DNA from: Sporosarcina sp. FSL K6-2383
GTDB taxonomy: Bacteria; Bacillota; Bacilli; Bacillales_A; Planococcaceae
Length of the DNA stretch: 64,000 nucleotides
NCBI RefSeq assembly: GCF_038618305.1
Contig: NZ_CP152017.1
Coordinates: 1,031,501-1,095,500, forward strand
Direction: 5' to 3'
Shown here piece by piece: positions 34,531-42,217 of the stretch (its first letter is position 1; every line of letters starts with the position of its first letter). Both the position numbers and the translations under genes were made by a program. The notes under the pieces are model-generated. The model saw nothing but the letters and a program-made list of their open reading frames with translations, had not been told where the DNA came from and did no database searches.

Positions 34531-35307
34531 ATGGGAACTGCGCTTTTAGTAGGTGCAATACTAGGAATACTTTGGTTTATAGAAAAAATGCTTGGAACAC
34601 CAATGGTTATCAGACCAATCGTTGTCTCAACGATTATTGGCTTAGCATTGGGAGATGTACAAACGGGTCTCCTCGTAGGCGCAACACTTGAATTAGTTTT
34701 TATGGGGTTCATTCAAGTTGGAGGGGCAGTACCGCCAGATGTTCTCGTTGGTGCGGGGCTAGGAACATCCTTTGCTATATTAAGTGGTAGTGGAGCAGAG
34801 GTTGCATTAGCATTAGCTTTACCCATTGCAATTTTGGCTCAATCTTTAAAAGTAGTCGTCTTTATCGTACGAAGTTATTTTATGAAGTATGCGATGAGTC
34901 TGGCTAAAGCAGCGAATATTAGGGGACTCATAACCTTAAACATGGCGGGCCTAGTTCTTCAGTGCCTGATGTATTTCGTAGTTGGATTTGTGGCAATTCT
35001 ATTTGGATCAACTGCAGTAGAAGCCTTTGTGAATAATATACCAGGAGTAATTATGAACGGACTTCAGGTTGCGGGCGGCTTATTACCTGCTGTTGGATTT
35101 GGTCTGTTATTACTTCCAATGATGAGCAAATTTAATGTATTATATTTCATCTTTGGTTTCGCATTATTTGCATATGTAAATTTACCAATCCTAGGTATCA
35201 CGCTATTCGGAGTTGTTCTCGCGTTTATCCTAGTCTACGAAATGCCAGGGAAGAATGTTGCGGTTGCTGGTTCAAATATAGATGAGGAGGACCTATTCGA
35301 TGTCTGA
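34531..35307 (+). CDS. Mannose-family PTS EIIC membrane component
   Basis: 258 aa, hydrophobic throughout with about seven to eight membrane segments. TLELVFMGFIQVGGAVPPDVLVGAGLGT is the conserved EIIC-Man signature, with MSKFNVLYFIFGFALFAY near the end. It forms the sugar channel with EIID. Start ATG with GGGGAGAGG upstream. Its end overlaps the EIID start by 8 bases. Sugar specificity is not visible but the linked SIS enzyme argues for an amino or glycated sugar rather than plain mannose. Confidence 0.9.
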   Translation: MGTALLVGAILGILWFIEKMLGTPMVIRPIVVSTIIGLALGDVQTGLLVGATLELVFMGFIQVGGAVPPDVLVGAGLGTSFAILSGSGAEVALALALPIAILAQSLKVVVFIVRSYFMKYAMSLAKAANIRGLITLNMAGLVLQCLMYFVVGFVAILFGSTAVEAFVNNIPGVIMNGLQVAGGLLPAVGFGLLLLPMMSKFNVLYFIFGFALFAYVNLPILGITLFGVVLAFILVYEMPGKNVAVAGSNIDEEDLFDV

Positions 35308-36118
35308 TAAAAAGAAACTAACAAAAGATGAGAAAAAAATGATGCACGAGATTTTCTGGAACTCATTTATGCTAGAGGCTTCCTATAACTATGAAAGACA
35401 ACAAGCGTTAGGGTTTTCAATCGGAATGTGGCCTGCGATTAAACGGTATTATAAAACCAAAGAGGAGCAAGCCGAGGCACTTGAGCGTCATATGAATATT
35501 TTTAATACGACACCACATGTGGTTACTACGATAACGGGTGTTGCCACTGCATTGGAGAAAGAAGCAAGTGAAAATCCTTCCTTCGACAAAAGTATCATTA
35601 ATAACGTGAAAATAGGCTTAATGGGCCCATTCGCTGGGATTGGCGACTCCCTTTTCTGGGGAACATTGCGAATTATCGCTGTTGGAATTGGTTTGTCCTT
35701 GGCTCAACAAGGAAGCATATTAGGCCCCATATTATTTTTACTACTCTTTAATATTCCGCATATGTTAGTTAGATATTATGGTGGGGTTTATGGGTATAAA
35801 TTAGGTACAGGCATTATGCAACAGGCTAATAACTCCGGTATTATGGAGAAAATCTCAAAAGGGGCTACCGTTGTCGGACTCATGGTCATTGGGGCAATGA
35901 GTGCTTCCATGGTAAAACTTAATTCAGCCTTTGTATTCACCGTTGGAGATCAAAAAATTCCAATGCAAGATTATTTAGATCAAATATTCCCATTGTTATT
36001 ACCACTTTTATATACTTTGGCTATGTTCTTGTTATTAAAAAAGGGCTTCAAGCCAACAACTATATTGTTCATAACAATCATATTTGGTATAGTTGGGTCC
36101 TTAATAGGAATTATATAA
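35300..36118 (+). CDS. Mannose-family PTS EIID membrane component
   Basis: About 272 aa. A cytoplasmic N-terminal part with FWNSFMLEASYNYERQQALGF, the EIID hallmark, then NTTPHVVTTITGVATALE, LMGPFAGIGDSLFWGTLRII and three to four membrane helices at the C-terminus. Start ATG 35300 with GAGGAGG; the in-frame GTG-like codon at 35282 is inside EIIC and lacks a site. It closes the PTS gene set and a terminator follows at once. Confidence 0.9.
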   Translation: MSDKKKLTKDEKKMMHEIFWNSFMLEASYNYERQQALGFSIGMWPAIKRYYKTKEEQAEALERHMNIFNTTPHVVTTITGVATALEKEASENPSFDKSIINNVKIGLMGPFAGIGDSLFWGTLRIIAVGIGLSLAQQGSILGPILFLLLFNIPHMLVRYYGGVYGYKLGTGIMQQANNSGIMEKISKGATVVGLMVIGAMSASMVKLNSAFVFTVGDQKIPMQDYLDQIFPLLLPLLYTLAMFLLLKKGFKPTTILFITIIFGIVGSLIGII

Positions 36119-36124
36119 AAAATG

Positions 36125-36160
36125 ATTACTGTAATCTTCTTGATTACAGTAATTTTTTTA
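36125..36160 (+). terminator. Terminator after the PTS operon
   Basis: ATTACTGTAATC and its exact complement (12 bp) with a 5-base loop, followed by seven T. Confidence 0.9.
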
Positions 36161-36183
36161 GCGCATAAGGAGGGGGAGAGAAT

Positions 36184-38100
36184 TTGAACTTTAGTCGTAG
36201 AGAATTACTTATCTTAAATGAATTATTTCATAAAAAAAGCTTAACCTCTACTGATTTATCCCTTGTTGTAGACACTTCAGTTAGAACCGTTAAAACAGAC
36301 ATTTCTAACCTGAAAGTAAAATTATCGGATTATGGAATAACCATTCATTCTAAACCGAATCAAGGCTACAAACTTAACTATGAAAATGCGGATAGTATCA
36401 CTTTTTTAACGAATCAGCTGAAGTCTATGAATGTAGAAAGATTATATACTTTTAAGAAAAATAACTATGAACGGGTTTTTTACGTCCTAAGGCGGCTGTT
36501 ACTGAAAGATGTTTATATTAAATTGGATGTACTCGCCAATGACATGTTTATTAGCCGATCTACTTTAAATGCAGATATGATAGAAGTAAAAAAAGTTCTA
36601 AACAAATACGAACTAAAATTAACCTCAAAAGCAAATCATGGAATAATGATTCAAGGTACAGAGATCAATAAACGGATGTGTATCGCAGAATATTATTACC
36701 ATAATAACACAAAGCTAGGGTATGAAAGTAAGAACGAATCCTCTTATTTTAAAGAACATAATGATAAATATATTCAAACAATCGAATCTATACTGAGAAT
36801 CGTTTGCGAGGAGTACCTGATTGTATTATCCGACTTCTCGATAAAAAACATCGCAATCCATATCTTTATTTCGATTCAAAGAAATCTTTCAGGTAATAAA
36901 ATTTCGGTACCCAACACCTATTTGAAGAAAATCAGAACGAAGGAAATTTTTAAGGCGAGCGAAAATCTTTCCATGAGACTCAACGCGCTATTTGGCTGTA
37001 ATTTTCAAGAGGTAGATAGTGCTTATATTTTCATGCATATTGAAAGTAAACAGCTCTTAAATGATTCGACGAGTATTACCAATGAACAACAAACGGAAGT
37101 AAAAAAGGTTTTAGAAAATATATACGCTGAAATTAAAAGTAATTTTGATATAGATATTTCGGAGGATAAGACACTTAATCAATTTTTAGCATTACACATT
37201 CCGCAGATGATAAAGCGAATTCGGAATAATATGGTCATCCGAAATCCAGTTGTACATGAAAATCTTCAAAAATATATCTTTGCCACTAAGGTAACGATAT
37301 CAGCAACTGAAATTATTCAAAATCATTACGATGTACAAATCAATTTAGACGAGTTTGGTTATTTGGTACTCTATTTCAACGTTGCCTTAAGGAACCTTCA
37401 AAAGAATAAGAAAATCACAATTGGCTTAATGAGTGGTAGGGGCAGAGCGGAAACCATTATGTATATCAATGAGATTAAAGAAAACTTTTCAGATGAAAAG
37501 TATGAATTAATTAATTATGACTCTAAGGAAAAAGCAATTAGTCATTTAGATGATATTGACATATTGGTATCCTCCTACGAAGTAGAATTATCTAGAAATA
37601 TATTGCAAGTAGCGATTGAAAAAGGGAATTATATTAATGAAATTAGAGAGTACACCAATAAAACAGATCTTTATAAACTCAATATAGAAAACTATTTCCA
37701 ACCGCAATTTTCAGACTTCTATTTAGAGGGAAAAGATAAAGAGAGCGTTTTGAGTAATTTAGTAAAAAAACTGCAATCTCTAGATATTATAAAATCAGAA
37801 GTTCAAATGGATATGCCATTTGTTGCCCATGAAATTGGTAATAATATTGTCCATCTTCAGGATTTATATAAAATATGCCGGAAGTCATTTTGCTTTATCG
37901 CCGTACTTGAAAACCCAATCATTTGGGACAAGGATATCATTAGAGTCCTGTTCATCATCAAAACAAAAAGAGACGGCGACCATAACTTAAGTATTTTATG
38001 TGATATGTTTTCCAAGTGGACAAGTAATAAGGAGAATGTAAATCGGCTAATTCAAAATAAAGATTATGATTTATTTTTACAAAGCATTCAAGATTATTAA
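36184..38100 (+). CDS. PRD-domain transcriptional regulator (MtlR/LicR-type)
   Basis: 638 aa. N-terminal winged helix-turn-helix (LTSTDLSLVVDTSVRTVKTDI), a second helix-turn-helix (KLDVLANDMFISRSTLNADM), two PRD domains with candidate regulatory His in SIKNIAIHIFISIQRN and LALHIPQMIKRIRNN, an EIIB-like segment (about 400-500) and a degenerate EIIA-like C-terminus (about 540-630). Such proteins activate PTS operons and are switched by phosphorylation from HPr and EIIB. Start TTG after GGAGGGGGAG. It follows the PTS operon after a terminator, so the palindrome at 32394 is a likely target. Confidence 0.85.
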   Translation: MNFSRRELLILNELFHKKSLTSTDLSLVVDTSVRTVKTDISNLKVKLSDYGITIHSKPNQGYKLNYENADSITFLTNQLKSMNVERLYTFKKNNYERVFYVLRRLLLKDVYIKLDVLANDMFISRSTLNADMIEVKKVLNKYELKLTSKANHGIMIQGTEINKRMCIAEYYYHNNTKLGYESKNESSYFKEHNDKYIQTIESILRIVCEEYLIVLSDFSIKNIAIHIFISIQRNLSGNKISVPNTYLKKIRTKEIFKASENLSMRLNALFGCNFQEVDSAYIFMHIESKQLLNDSTSITNEQQTEVKKVLENIYAEIKSNFDIDISEDKTLNQFLALHIPQMIKRIRNNMVIRNPVVHENLQKYIFATKVTISATEIIQNHYDVQINLDEFGYLVLYFNVALRNLQKNKKITIGLMSGRGRAETIMYINEIKENFSDEKYELINYDSKEKAISHLDDIDILVSSYEVELSRNILQVAIEKGNYINEIREYTNKTDLYKLNIENYFQPQFSDFYLEGKDKESVLSNLVKKLQSLDIIKSEVQMDMPFVAHEIGNNIVHLQDLYKICRKSFCFIAVLENPIIWDKDIIRVLFIIKTKRDGDHNLSILCDMFSKWTSNKENVNRLIQNKDYDLFLQSIQDY

Positions 38101-38182
38101 GACGAGCTGTCTTAAGCTGGTAGCTCTTTGGAGAGTGTAAGTAACCAACGAAAAAGTCATAATAACTAAGGAAGAAAATAAT

Positions 38183-39025
38183 ATGAAAAAAACAATCCAA
38201 GATATTGTATTAATCACGATTGGTGGATTTATTTTTGCTATTGGTATAAATTATTTCACCCTCCCAAATCTGTTATCAGAAGGCGGGATTATTGGACTGA
38301 CAATTATTGCACACTATTTATTCCAATGGTCACCAGGGATTATTAATTTTATTTTAAATATGCTTTTATTTTTGGTTGGCTATAAATTTTTTGATAAACG
38401 GACTGTTTTTTATACGTTATATTCCATTGTATCCTGCTCTGCTTTTTTGTATGTAACTGAAGATGCGGGGAAAATGCTGACAGAGGATCCACTTTTAGCA
38501 GCTATTTTTGCAGGATTATTAGTAGGTATTGGTTTAGGCATTATTTTTCGAATAGGCGGAACGAATGGAGGAACGACAGTCCTTGCTAGAATGGCTAACC
38601 AATACTGGGGCTGGAGTATCGGAAAGAGTATGCTAATTATCGATATTATAGTAGTTGCTGGCTCTATTTTTATAATTGGTTTAGAAAAAGCAATGCTCAC
38701 TTTACTTACTGTTTATATTGGTGCCAAAGCCATCGATTTTATTGTCGAAGGTCTGGATGAAAGGGTCGCCGTTTTAATTATTTCAAATTCACCAAACGAA
38801 GTTTTACATAAAGTCATGGATAGTATGTCGAGGGGAGTCACTGTTTTAGAAGGGCGCGGCGGCTATACGAAAGCCAATAAAGAAGTTCTGTATATTGTCA
38901 TCAGCAAACAAGAAATTGTGCGACTCAAAAGTATTATAAAAGAAATTGATGAGCAAGCCTATGTTACGATGCATAATGTTCGTGAATTGATTGGAAGAGG
39001 TTATAAGGCGGCTAAAGCCAATTAG
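38183..39025 (+). CDS. YitT-family membrane protein (DUF161/DUF2179)
   Basis: 280 aa. Six or so membrane helices with the family phrases FAIGINYFTLPNLLSEGGIIG and RIGGTNGGTTVLA, then a cytoplasmic DUF2179 domain (RVAVLIISNSPNEVLHKVM, GVTVLEGRGGYT). YitT-type proteins are common in Bacillales in several copies; transport of an unknown solute has been suggested. Start ATG with AAGGAAG. It follows the regulator by 82 bases and may be co-transcribed with it. No direct tie to the PTS sugar is visible. Confidence 0.88.
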   Translation: MKKTIQDIVLITIGGFIFAIGINYFTLPNLLSEGGIIGLTIIAHYLFQWSPGIINFILNMLLFLVGYKFFDKRTVFYTLYSIVSCSAFLYVTEDAGKMLTEDPLLAAIFAGLLVGIGLGIIFRIGGTNGGTTVLARMANQYWGWSIGKSMLIIDIIVVAGSIFIIGLEKAMLTLLTVYIGAKAIDFIVEGLDERVAVLIISNSPNEVLHKVMDSMSRGVTVLEGRGGYTKANKEVLYIVISKQEIVRLKSIIKEIDEQAYVTMHNVRELIGRGYKAAKAN

Positions 39026-39050
39026 TCACCCGCGATTCTTACCTCAGTTA

Positions 39051-39088
39051 CTCATCCAATCAGTCGGACGATCGGCTAATTGGATGAG
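39051..39088. terminator. Hairpin between yitT and yvrJ (convergent genes)
   Basis: CTCATCCAAT pairs perfectly with ATTGGATGAG around an 18-base loop. No T-run on either strand, but its place between converging genes suggests a bidirectional stop. Confidence 0.45.
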
Positions 39089-39142
39089 ATGTACATCAAA
39101 AGAAATAGTAGGATTGAATCCACATGTACCGCCGCTTCACAT

Positions 39143-39271
39143 TCACTTCATCTTCAATGAAAGTAGCACATCATGTATCGCGACGAGCTTTGTTTCGAGC
39201 CGGTGCAAAAGATAGAATGATACGAATATCGGAAAGCCGATTTCCTGTATGAGACTCATCCATTGTTCCAT
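39143..39271 (-). CDS. yvrJ: YvrJ-family small membrane protein, 42 aa
   Basis: Too short for ordinary gene finding but clear on the minus strand: ATG preceded by AAAGGAGGAAACGAG and a peptide with LIQEIGFPIFVSFYLLHRLE. That is the YvrJ pattern (a membrane helix with GFPIxVxxYLLxRLExKL) and a short tail LLSLKMK. The family is found in Bacillales next to DUF1659 and DUF2922 genes, exactly as here. Function unknown. It lies behind the DUF2922 terminator, so it is expressed by read-through. Confidence 0.85.
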   Translation of the reverse strand: MEQWMSLIQEIGFPIFVSFYLLHRLETKLVAIHDVLLSLKMK

Positions 39272-39296
39272 CTCGTTTCCTCCTTTCTGTGATTAA

Positions 39297-39340
39297 ATAA
39301 AAAACCGGTTCCCCAGTCGGAAAGCTGAGGAGCCGGTTTT
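39297..39340 (-). terminator. Terminator between DUF2922 and yvrJ genes
   Basis: AAAACCGGTTCC pairs with GGAGCCGGTTTT (one mismatch or G-U), followed on the minus strand by T6. It would reduce expression of the yvrJ gene behind it. Confidence 0.75.
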
Positions 39341-39351
39341 ACATGTTGTTA

Positions 39352-39567
39352 TCAGTTTACGAGTTCAGTCACATTACGCTCGACAATACGAGCGTTTTTT
39401 GGTGTTTCAAGTGGAGATCCGTCCACTTCGAACACGCCCGATGCGATAATTTCCTGCATCGCAGTTTCCACGGCTACTGCCGTTAAATCTGCACGTGGCT
39501 CGTCCACCGTCAGCATCACGTTTTTGCCGGCTGCTGTACTGAAATTCAATTGCAAAGTTTTTGCCAT
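39352..39567 (-). CDS. DUF2922 small protein
   Basis: 71 aa. It matches the DUF2922 pattern: an N-terminal strand KTLQLNFSTAAGKNVMLTVDEPR, then a helix VAVETAMQEIIASGVFE and a closing IVERNVTELV. The start is ATG with GAGGGATG on the minus strand. It is the middle gene of the DUF1659-DUF2922-yvrJ set. Function unknown; the operon lies near a competence-type sigma factor and carries the 35-bp promoter element. Confidence 0.85.
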   Translation of the reverse strand: MAKTLQLNFSTAAGKNVMLTVDEPRADLTAVAVETAMQEIIASGVFEVDGSPLETPKNARIVERNVTELVN

Positions 39568-39607
39568 CCTTCATCCCTCCTTTCCCCATCAAACTGTGCT
39601 CCCCTGA

Positions 39608-39826
39608 TTAGTTAATGACGTTAGATGTTTCCACCTTGTCTGCACCGATGAATGGAAGCGCTGATAACTGCGCAAGTTCCTCGAGCGCATTGTACAAGTC
39701 ATCCGCATCCGCATTTTTTGCAACGTTACGATAGGTCTTTGATTTACGAATCAGTTTACCGTCATCCGTCAGACCGTTATCAAAGTAAACCCGACCAACT
39801 GCATTTTTAAATTCGATTGTCGCCAT
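39608..39826 (-). CDS. DUF1659 small protein
   Basis: 72 aa. Pattern: IEFKNAVGRVYFDNGLTDDGK, KSKTYRNVAKNADADDLYNALEELAQL. The start is the ATG at 39826 with the perfect site AAAGGAGGTGATCAC. The longer frame to 39844 runs through that site and is not used. First gene of the operon with DUF2922 and yvrJ, behind the 35-bp element at 39846-39880. Function unknown. Confidence 0.88.
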   Translation of the reverse strand: MATIEFKNAVGRVYFDNGLTDDGKLIRKSKTYRNVAKNADADDLYNALEELAQLSALPFIGADKVETSNVIN

Positions 39827-39845
39827 GTGATCACCTCCTTTCACC

Positions 39846-39880
39846 CTTTATATAGAATGAAATTAGGGAATCGGATACAC
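39846..39880 (-). promoter_or_regulatory. Conserved 35-bp promoter-like element (copy 2)
   Basis: Minus strand: GTGTATCCG, 17 bases, TATATAAAG, immediately upstream of the DUF1659 ribosome site. It matches copy 1 at 13109-13143 at 30 of 35 positions with no gap; the two ends (9 and 11 bases) are fully conserved. Confidence 0.5.
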
Positions 39881-40109
39881 GGATGTGAAATAATATTTAC
39901 TTTAATTTTCCTAGTGCAAGTCAATTAGACATAGGGTGGGGAATAATTATTCTAAACGTATGTAATTATTTGTAATTTATTCATAATATTCTCCAAATTA
40001 TTCCTAAAGGGTGATATAATAGAACTACGTAATATTCAATTCGGGGTTCAAAGAACTAGCTGTTTTCTTATAAGCTGGAACAAAGAGTACTTGAAAAGGG
40101 GGACATTGG

Positions 40110-40346
40110 ATGGGGACACGCAAGGTAACACATGTTATTTTAGGGGTTTGTATGCGGACGGGAAAGATGGCAGAAATGCTCGAAGATGCGGGAGCAACAG
40201 ATATTGCAGTGATTGACTATGAAGCTGAAGAGGATCACATTCAGGTGGCGAAAGTGGATTTCTATTCTCCTAAGACTGCGAGAAAGACATTGGGAAAATC
40301 CAAGCAAATCATATTTCATAAGCTTTTAGTGAGGAAGAAAGAATGA
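40110..40346 (+). CDS. Hypothetical protein, 78 aa
   Basis: Not recognised. The peptide begins TRKVTHVILGVCMRTGKMAEML and has an acidic centre (VIDYEAEEDHIQVAKVDF) and a basic end (LLVRKKE). The start is ATG with AAAAGGGGG 9 bases upstream, a TATAAT at about 40014 lies upstream, and a strong terminator follows. These signals support a real single-gene transcript. It lies between the DUF1659 operon and the sigma-factor gene. No function is proposed. Confidence 0.55.
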   Translation: MGTRKVTHVILGVCMRTGKMAEMLEDAGATDIAVIDYEAEEDHIQVAKVDFYSPKTARKTLGKSKQIIFHKLLVRKKE

Positions 40347-40378
40347 CTAGTGTAAAGTACTGAGATAGGTTAAAAAAG

Positions 40379-40422
40379 GACAGCCCTTCGATTGGATTTG
40401 CTCAATGAAGGGCTGTCTTTGA
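40379..40422. terminator. Terminator between the 78-aa gene and the sigma factor
   Basis: GACAGCCCTTC pairs perfectly with GAAGGGCTGTC, followed by TTTG. The upstream A-run also gives a T-run on the minus strand, so it can serve both converging genes. Confidence 0.75.
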
Positions 40423-40514
40423 GTGTGTGCTGGTGTTAATGGTGCTTGCATTAATGTGAGAGTGTGTCACGAATTAATAAGATCCTTTTTTCACGAAAAC
40501 TACTGCAACTCATC

Positions 40515-40997
40515 CTATGAAAGCGAGTTCCTCAATTTGACTAGCATTCGCTCTCTGCGCTTCTTAACGCCTGCCACTGAAATACCGTTGCGAACAGCAC
40601 ATTCAGCCAATGGTACGCCCTCGACAAATAACCATTGAATCAGTTCTATTTCCGTCGGTGACAATAAATCAAGTACCTCCGCAAGATCATCAGACCACTT
40701 GTATTCTACAAAATAAGCTGTATCCACGATGTTTTCTACTAAGCTATCCTCCATCTGCGTATTATGCTCATCAAATCGGTTTTCCTTTTTTAACTCATCT
40801 AACATAGCTCCTCGGATACTTCGAAAGGCAAATGCTGTGAAATTTCCTTTATCTTCGTCAAAACGTTGCCAGGCCTGCCATAAGGCGACGCGTCCTGCCT
40901 GACGATAATGTTCATAATCGCGGTAAATGTTCAGCTTGCGGATAGATGCAGAAATCATCGGCTCATATTGCTCCAATACTTCTTCAAACTTCTTCAA
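40515..40997 (-). CDS. ComX/SigH-like alternative sigma factor
   Basis: About 160 aa. Region 2 is clear (DYEHYRQAGRVALWQAWQRFD, then FTAFAFRSIRGAMLDELKKE) and region 4 is short (LSPTEIELIQWLFVEGVPLAECA, then VKKRRERMLVKLR). The size and layout match the small competence sigma factors (ComX of streptococci, SigH of staphylococci). I place the start at TTG 40997, 8 bases behind AGGAAGG. The frame runs on to 41078, but that part contains an inverted repeat and has no site. It is divergent to comK, which supports a competence role. Its promoter targets may include the 35-bp elements in this window (inference). Confidence 0.75.
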   Translation of the reverse strand: MKKFEEVLEQYEPMISASIRKLNIYRDYEHYRQAGRVALWQAWQRFDEDKGNFTAFAFRSIRGAMLDELKKENRFDEHNTQMEDSLVENIVDTAYFVEYKWSDDLAEVLDLLSPTEIELIQWLFVEGVPLAECAVRNGISVAGVKKRRERMLVKLRNSLS

Positions 40998-41047
40998 TTT
41001 TACGGCCTTCCTGACCGTGCACGATGCTTTATATTCCCGGGTGACTC

Positions 41048-41090
41048 CATAGTAGTTCATTAGAATTAGAGAAACCAATGGACTACTATG
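41048..41090 (-). promoter_or_regulatory. Inverted repeat in the leader of the sigma-factor gene
   Basis: CATAGTAGTTCATT and AATGGACTACTATG are complementary at 13 of 14 positions with a 15-base loop, located 50-90 bases ahead of the sigma start. In Staphylococcus aureus sigH an upstream inverted repeat limits expression after transcription. This looks like the same arrangement. Confidence 0.55.
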
Positions 41091-41149
41091 ATGAATGGAG
41101 TGTCAAACGTTACGTATGACTTAGTTATTTGTCATGTATTTAGCGTATT

Positions 41150-41245
41150 TGTATAAAAATACTATATTTTTGATAAATTTGGTCTATTAAAATGTATGTG
41201 GGAGTGGTAATGTAGAAGTATAATCGGTAGAAGGGGGATTTTTTA
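41150..41245 (+). promoter_or_regulatory. comK promoter region with AT-rich palindrome
   Basis: AAAAATACTATATTTTT near 41155-41171 is a palindromic A/T element that resembles, with different spacing, the paired A4/T4 boxes bound by ComK. TATAAT at about 41220 lies 26 bases before the comK start, which has AGAAGGGGG. Autoregulation is a reasonable guess only. Confidence 0.35.
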
Positions 41246-41743
41246 GTGCTAGCGTGTGATTCCTATTTACTAGATATAAGAACATTGGCCCTTGAATCAG
41301 TTTTTGCTGGAGATTTTAAATCGAAAATCAGTACGACGCATGGTATTTATTATTCAAAACTTACACCGGCTCAATTACTCAATAAGGCATGTCTCCATTA
41401 TTTTTCGACAATGGAGGGACGTATCCAAGCTGCATCTGCCCTATTAAACTATGTAAAGAAGCCACCCTTCATCATCGCACCAAACGAACTAGGCGTCTAT
41501 CCAACGGCATCTCCCGACAATGACGATTGTGTATGGTTCTTTAACCATCGCTTTACAATCGTTGAAGTTGCGAAAGGGCAGTCAATCGTCACTTTCATGG
41601 AAGGGACAAGTATTCATGTAAAAGCCTCCAAGCACACAATGCTAAAGCAATACCTACGCCTGCACTCATTATTAAGCGTCTCCGACCAAATAGGACGAGA
41701 AAGACAAATCTACATTATCGATAAAAAGGGAATGAAAGTATAA
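41246..41743 (+). CDS. comK: Competence transcription factor ComK
   Basis: 165 aa, somewhat shorter than the 192 aa of B. subtilis ComK. The central signature is well kept: a hydrophobic start, YYSKLTPAQLLNKACLHYFST, MEGRIQAASALLNYVKKPPFII, then FPT-like YPTASPDNDDCVWFFNHRF and the later VEVAKGQSIVTFMEGTSIHVKAS. ComK activates DNA-uptake genes by binding A/T boxes. Start is GTG with AGAAGGGGG. It is divergent from the SigH/ComX-like sigma factor, so two competence regulators share one intergenic region. A terminator follows. Confidence 0.88.
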   Translation: MLACDSYLLDIRTLALESVFAGDFKSKISTTHGIYYSKLTPAQLLNKACLHYFSTMEGRIQAASALLNYVKKPPFIIAPNELGVYPTASPDNDDCVWFFNHRFTIVEVAKGQSIVTFMEGTSIHVKASKHTMLKQYLRLHSLLSVSDQIGRERQIYIIDKKGMKV

Positions 41744-41745
41744 TC

Positions 41746-41785
41746 AAAGGGATGAGTGTCGAGTGACTAGACACTCATCCTTTTT
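41746..41785 (+). terminator. Terminator after comK
   Basis: GGATGAGTGTC pairs perfectly with GACACTCATCC, followed by TTTTTG. Confidence 0.85.
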
Positions 41786-41911
41786 GTTATGGTGAAGTAC
41801 CATCAATCAGACGCCCAAATTCGAATGGCAGTCTGGATCATCGCGGCAAGGAAAATTGTCGTTTTACTGGTTCATTATTATCAATAAAAATGAAATCAAT
41901 CAAGCTGAAAT

Positions 41912-42145
41912 GAGTTTTGTCGAATGCGTAGTCGAGTCTTCGAAATCGGTAGTCGAGTTCGGCCAAAAGGTAGCCCAGTTTCTCCGGGGTAGCCCAGTTC
42001 CGCGAATGCGTAGTCGAGTTACCGAAATAGGTAGCCGAGTTCGGCCAAAAGGTAGCTGAGTTTCCCCGAGGTAGCCCAGTTCCGCAAATGCGTAGTCGAG
42101 TTACCGAAATAGGTAGCCTGGTTTCCCCGAAGGTAGTGCATTTCG
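41912..42145. repeat. Array of 21/19-bp units (family B, left array)
   Basis: Units begin GTAGYCSAGTT and have lengths 21, 21, 19, 21 in regular order: GTAGTCGAGTTACCGAAATAG (21), GTAGCCGAGTTCGGCCAAAAG (21), GTAGCTGAGTTTCCCCGAG (19), GTAGCCCAGTTCCGCAAATGC (21). The super-repeat is 82 bases. Ten or so units are present before it decays near 42130. No ribosome site or consistent frame. Confidence 0.88.
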
Positions 42146-42217
42146 TCTAATGAGTAATCATGTTTACAAGAGAAAAGGCCCGTTCGAATATGAAAGGGCC
42201 TCGTCAACCTATTAATA

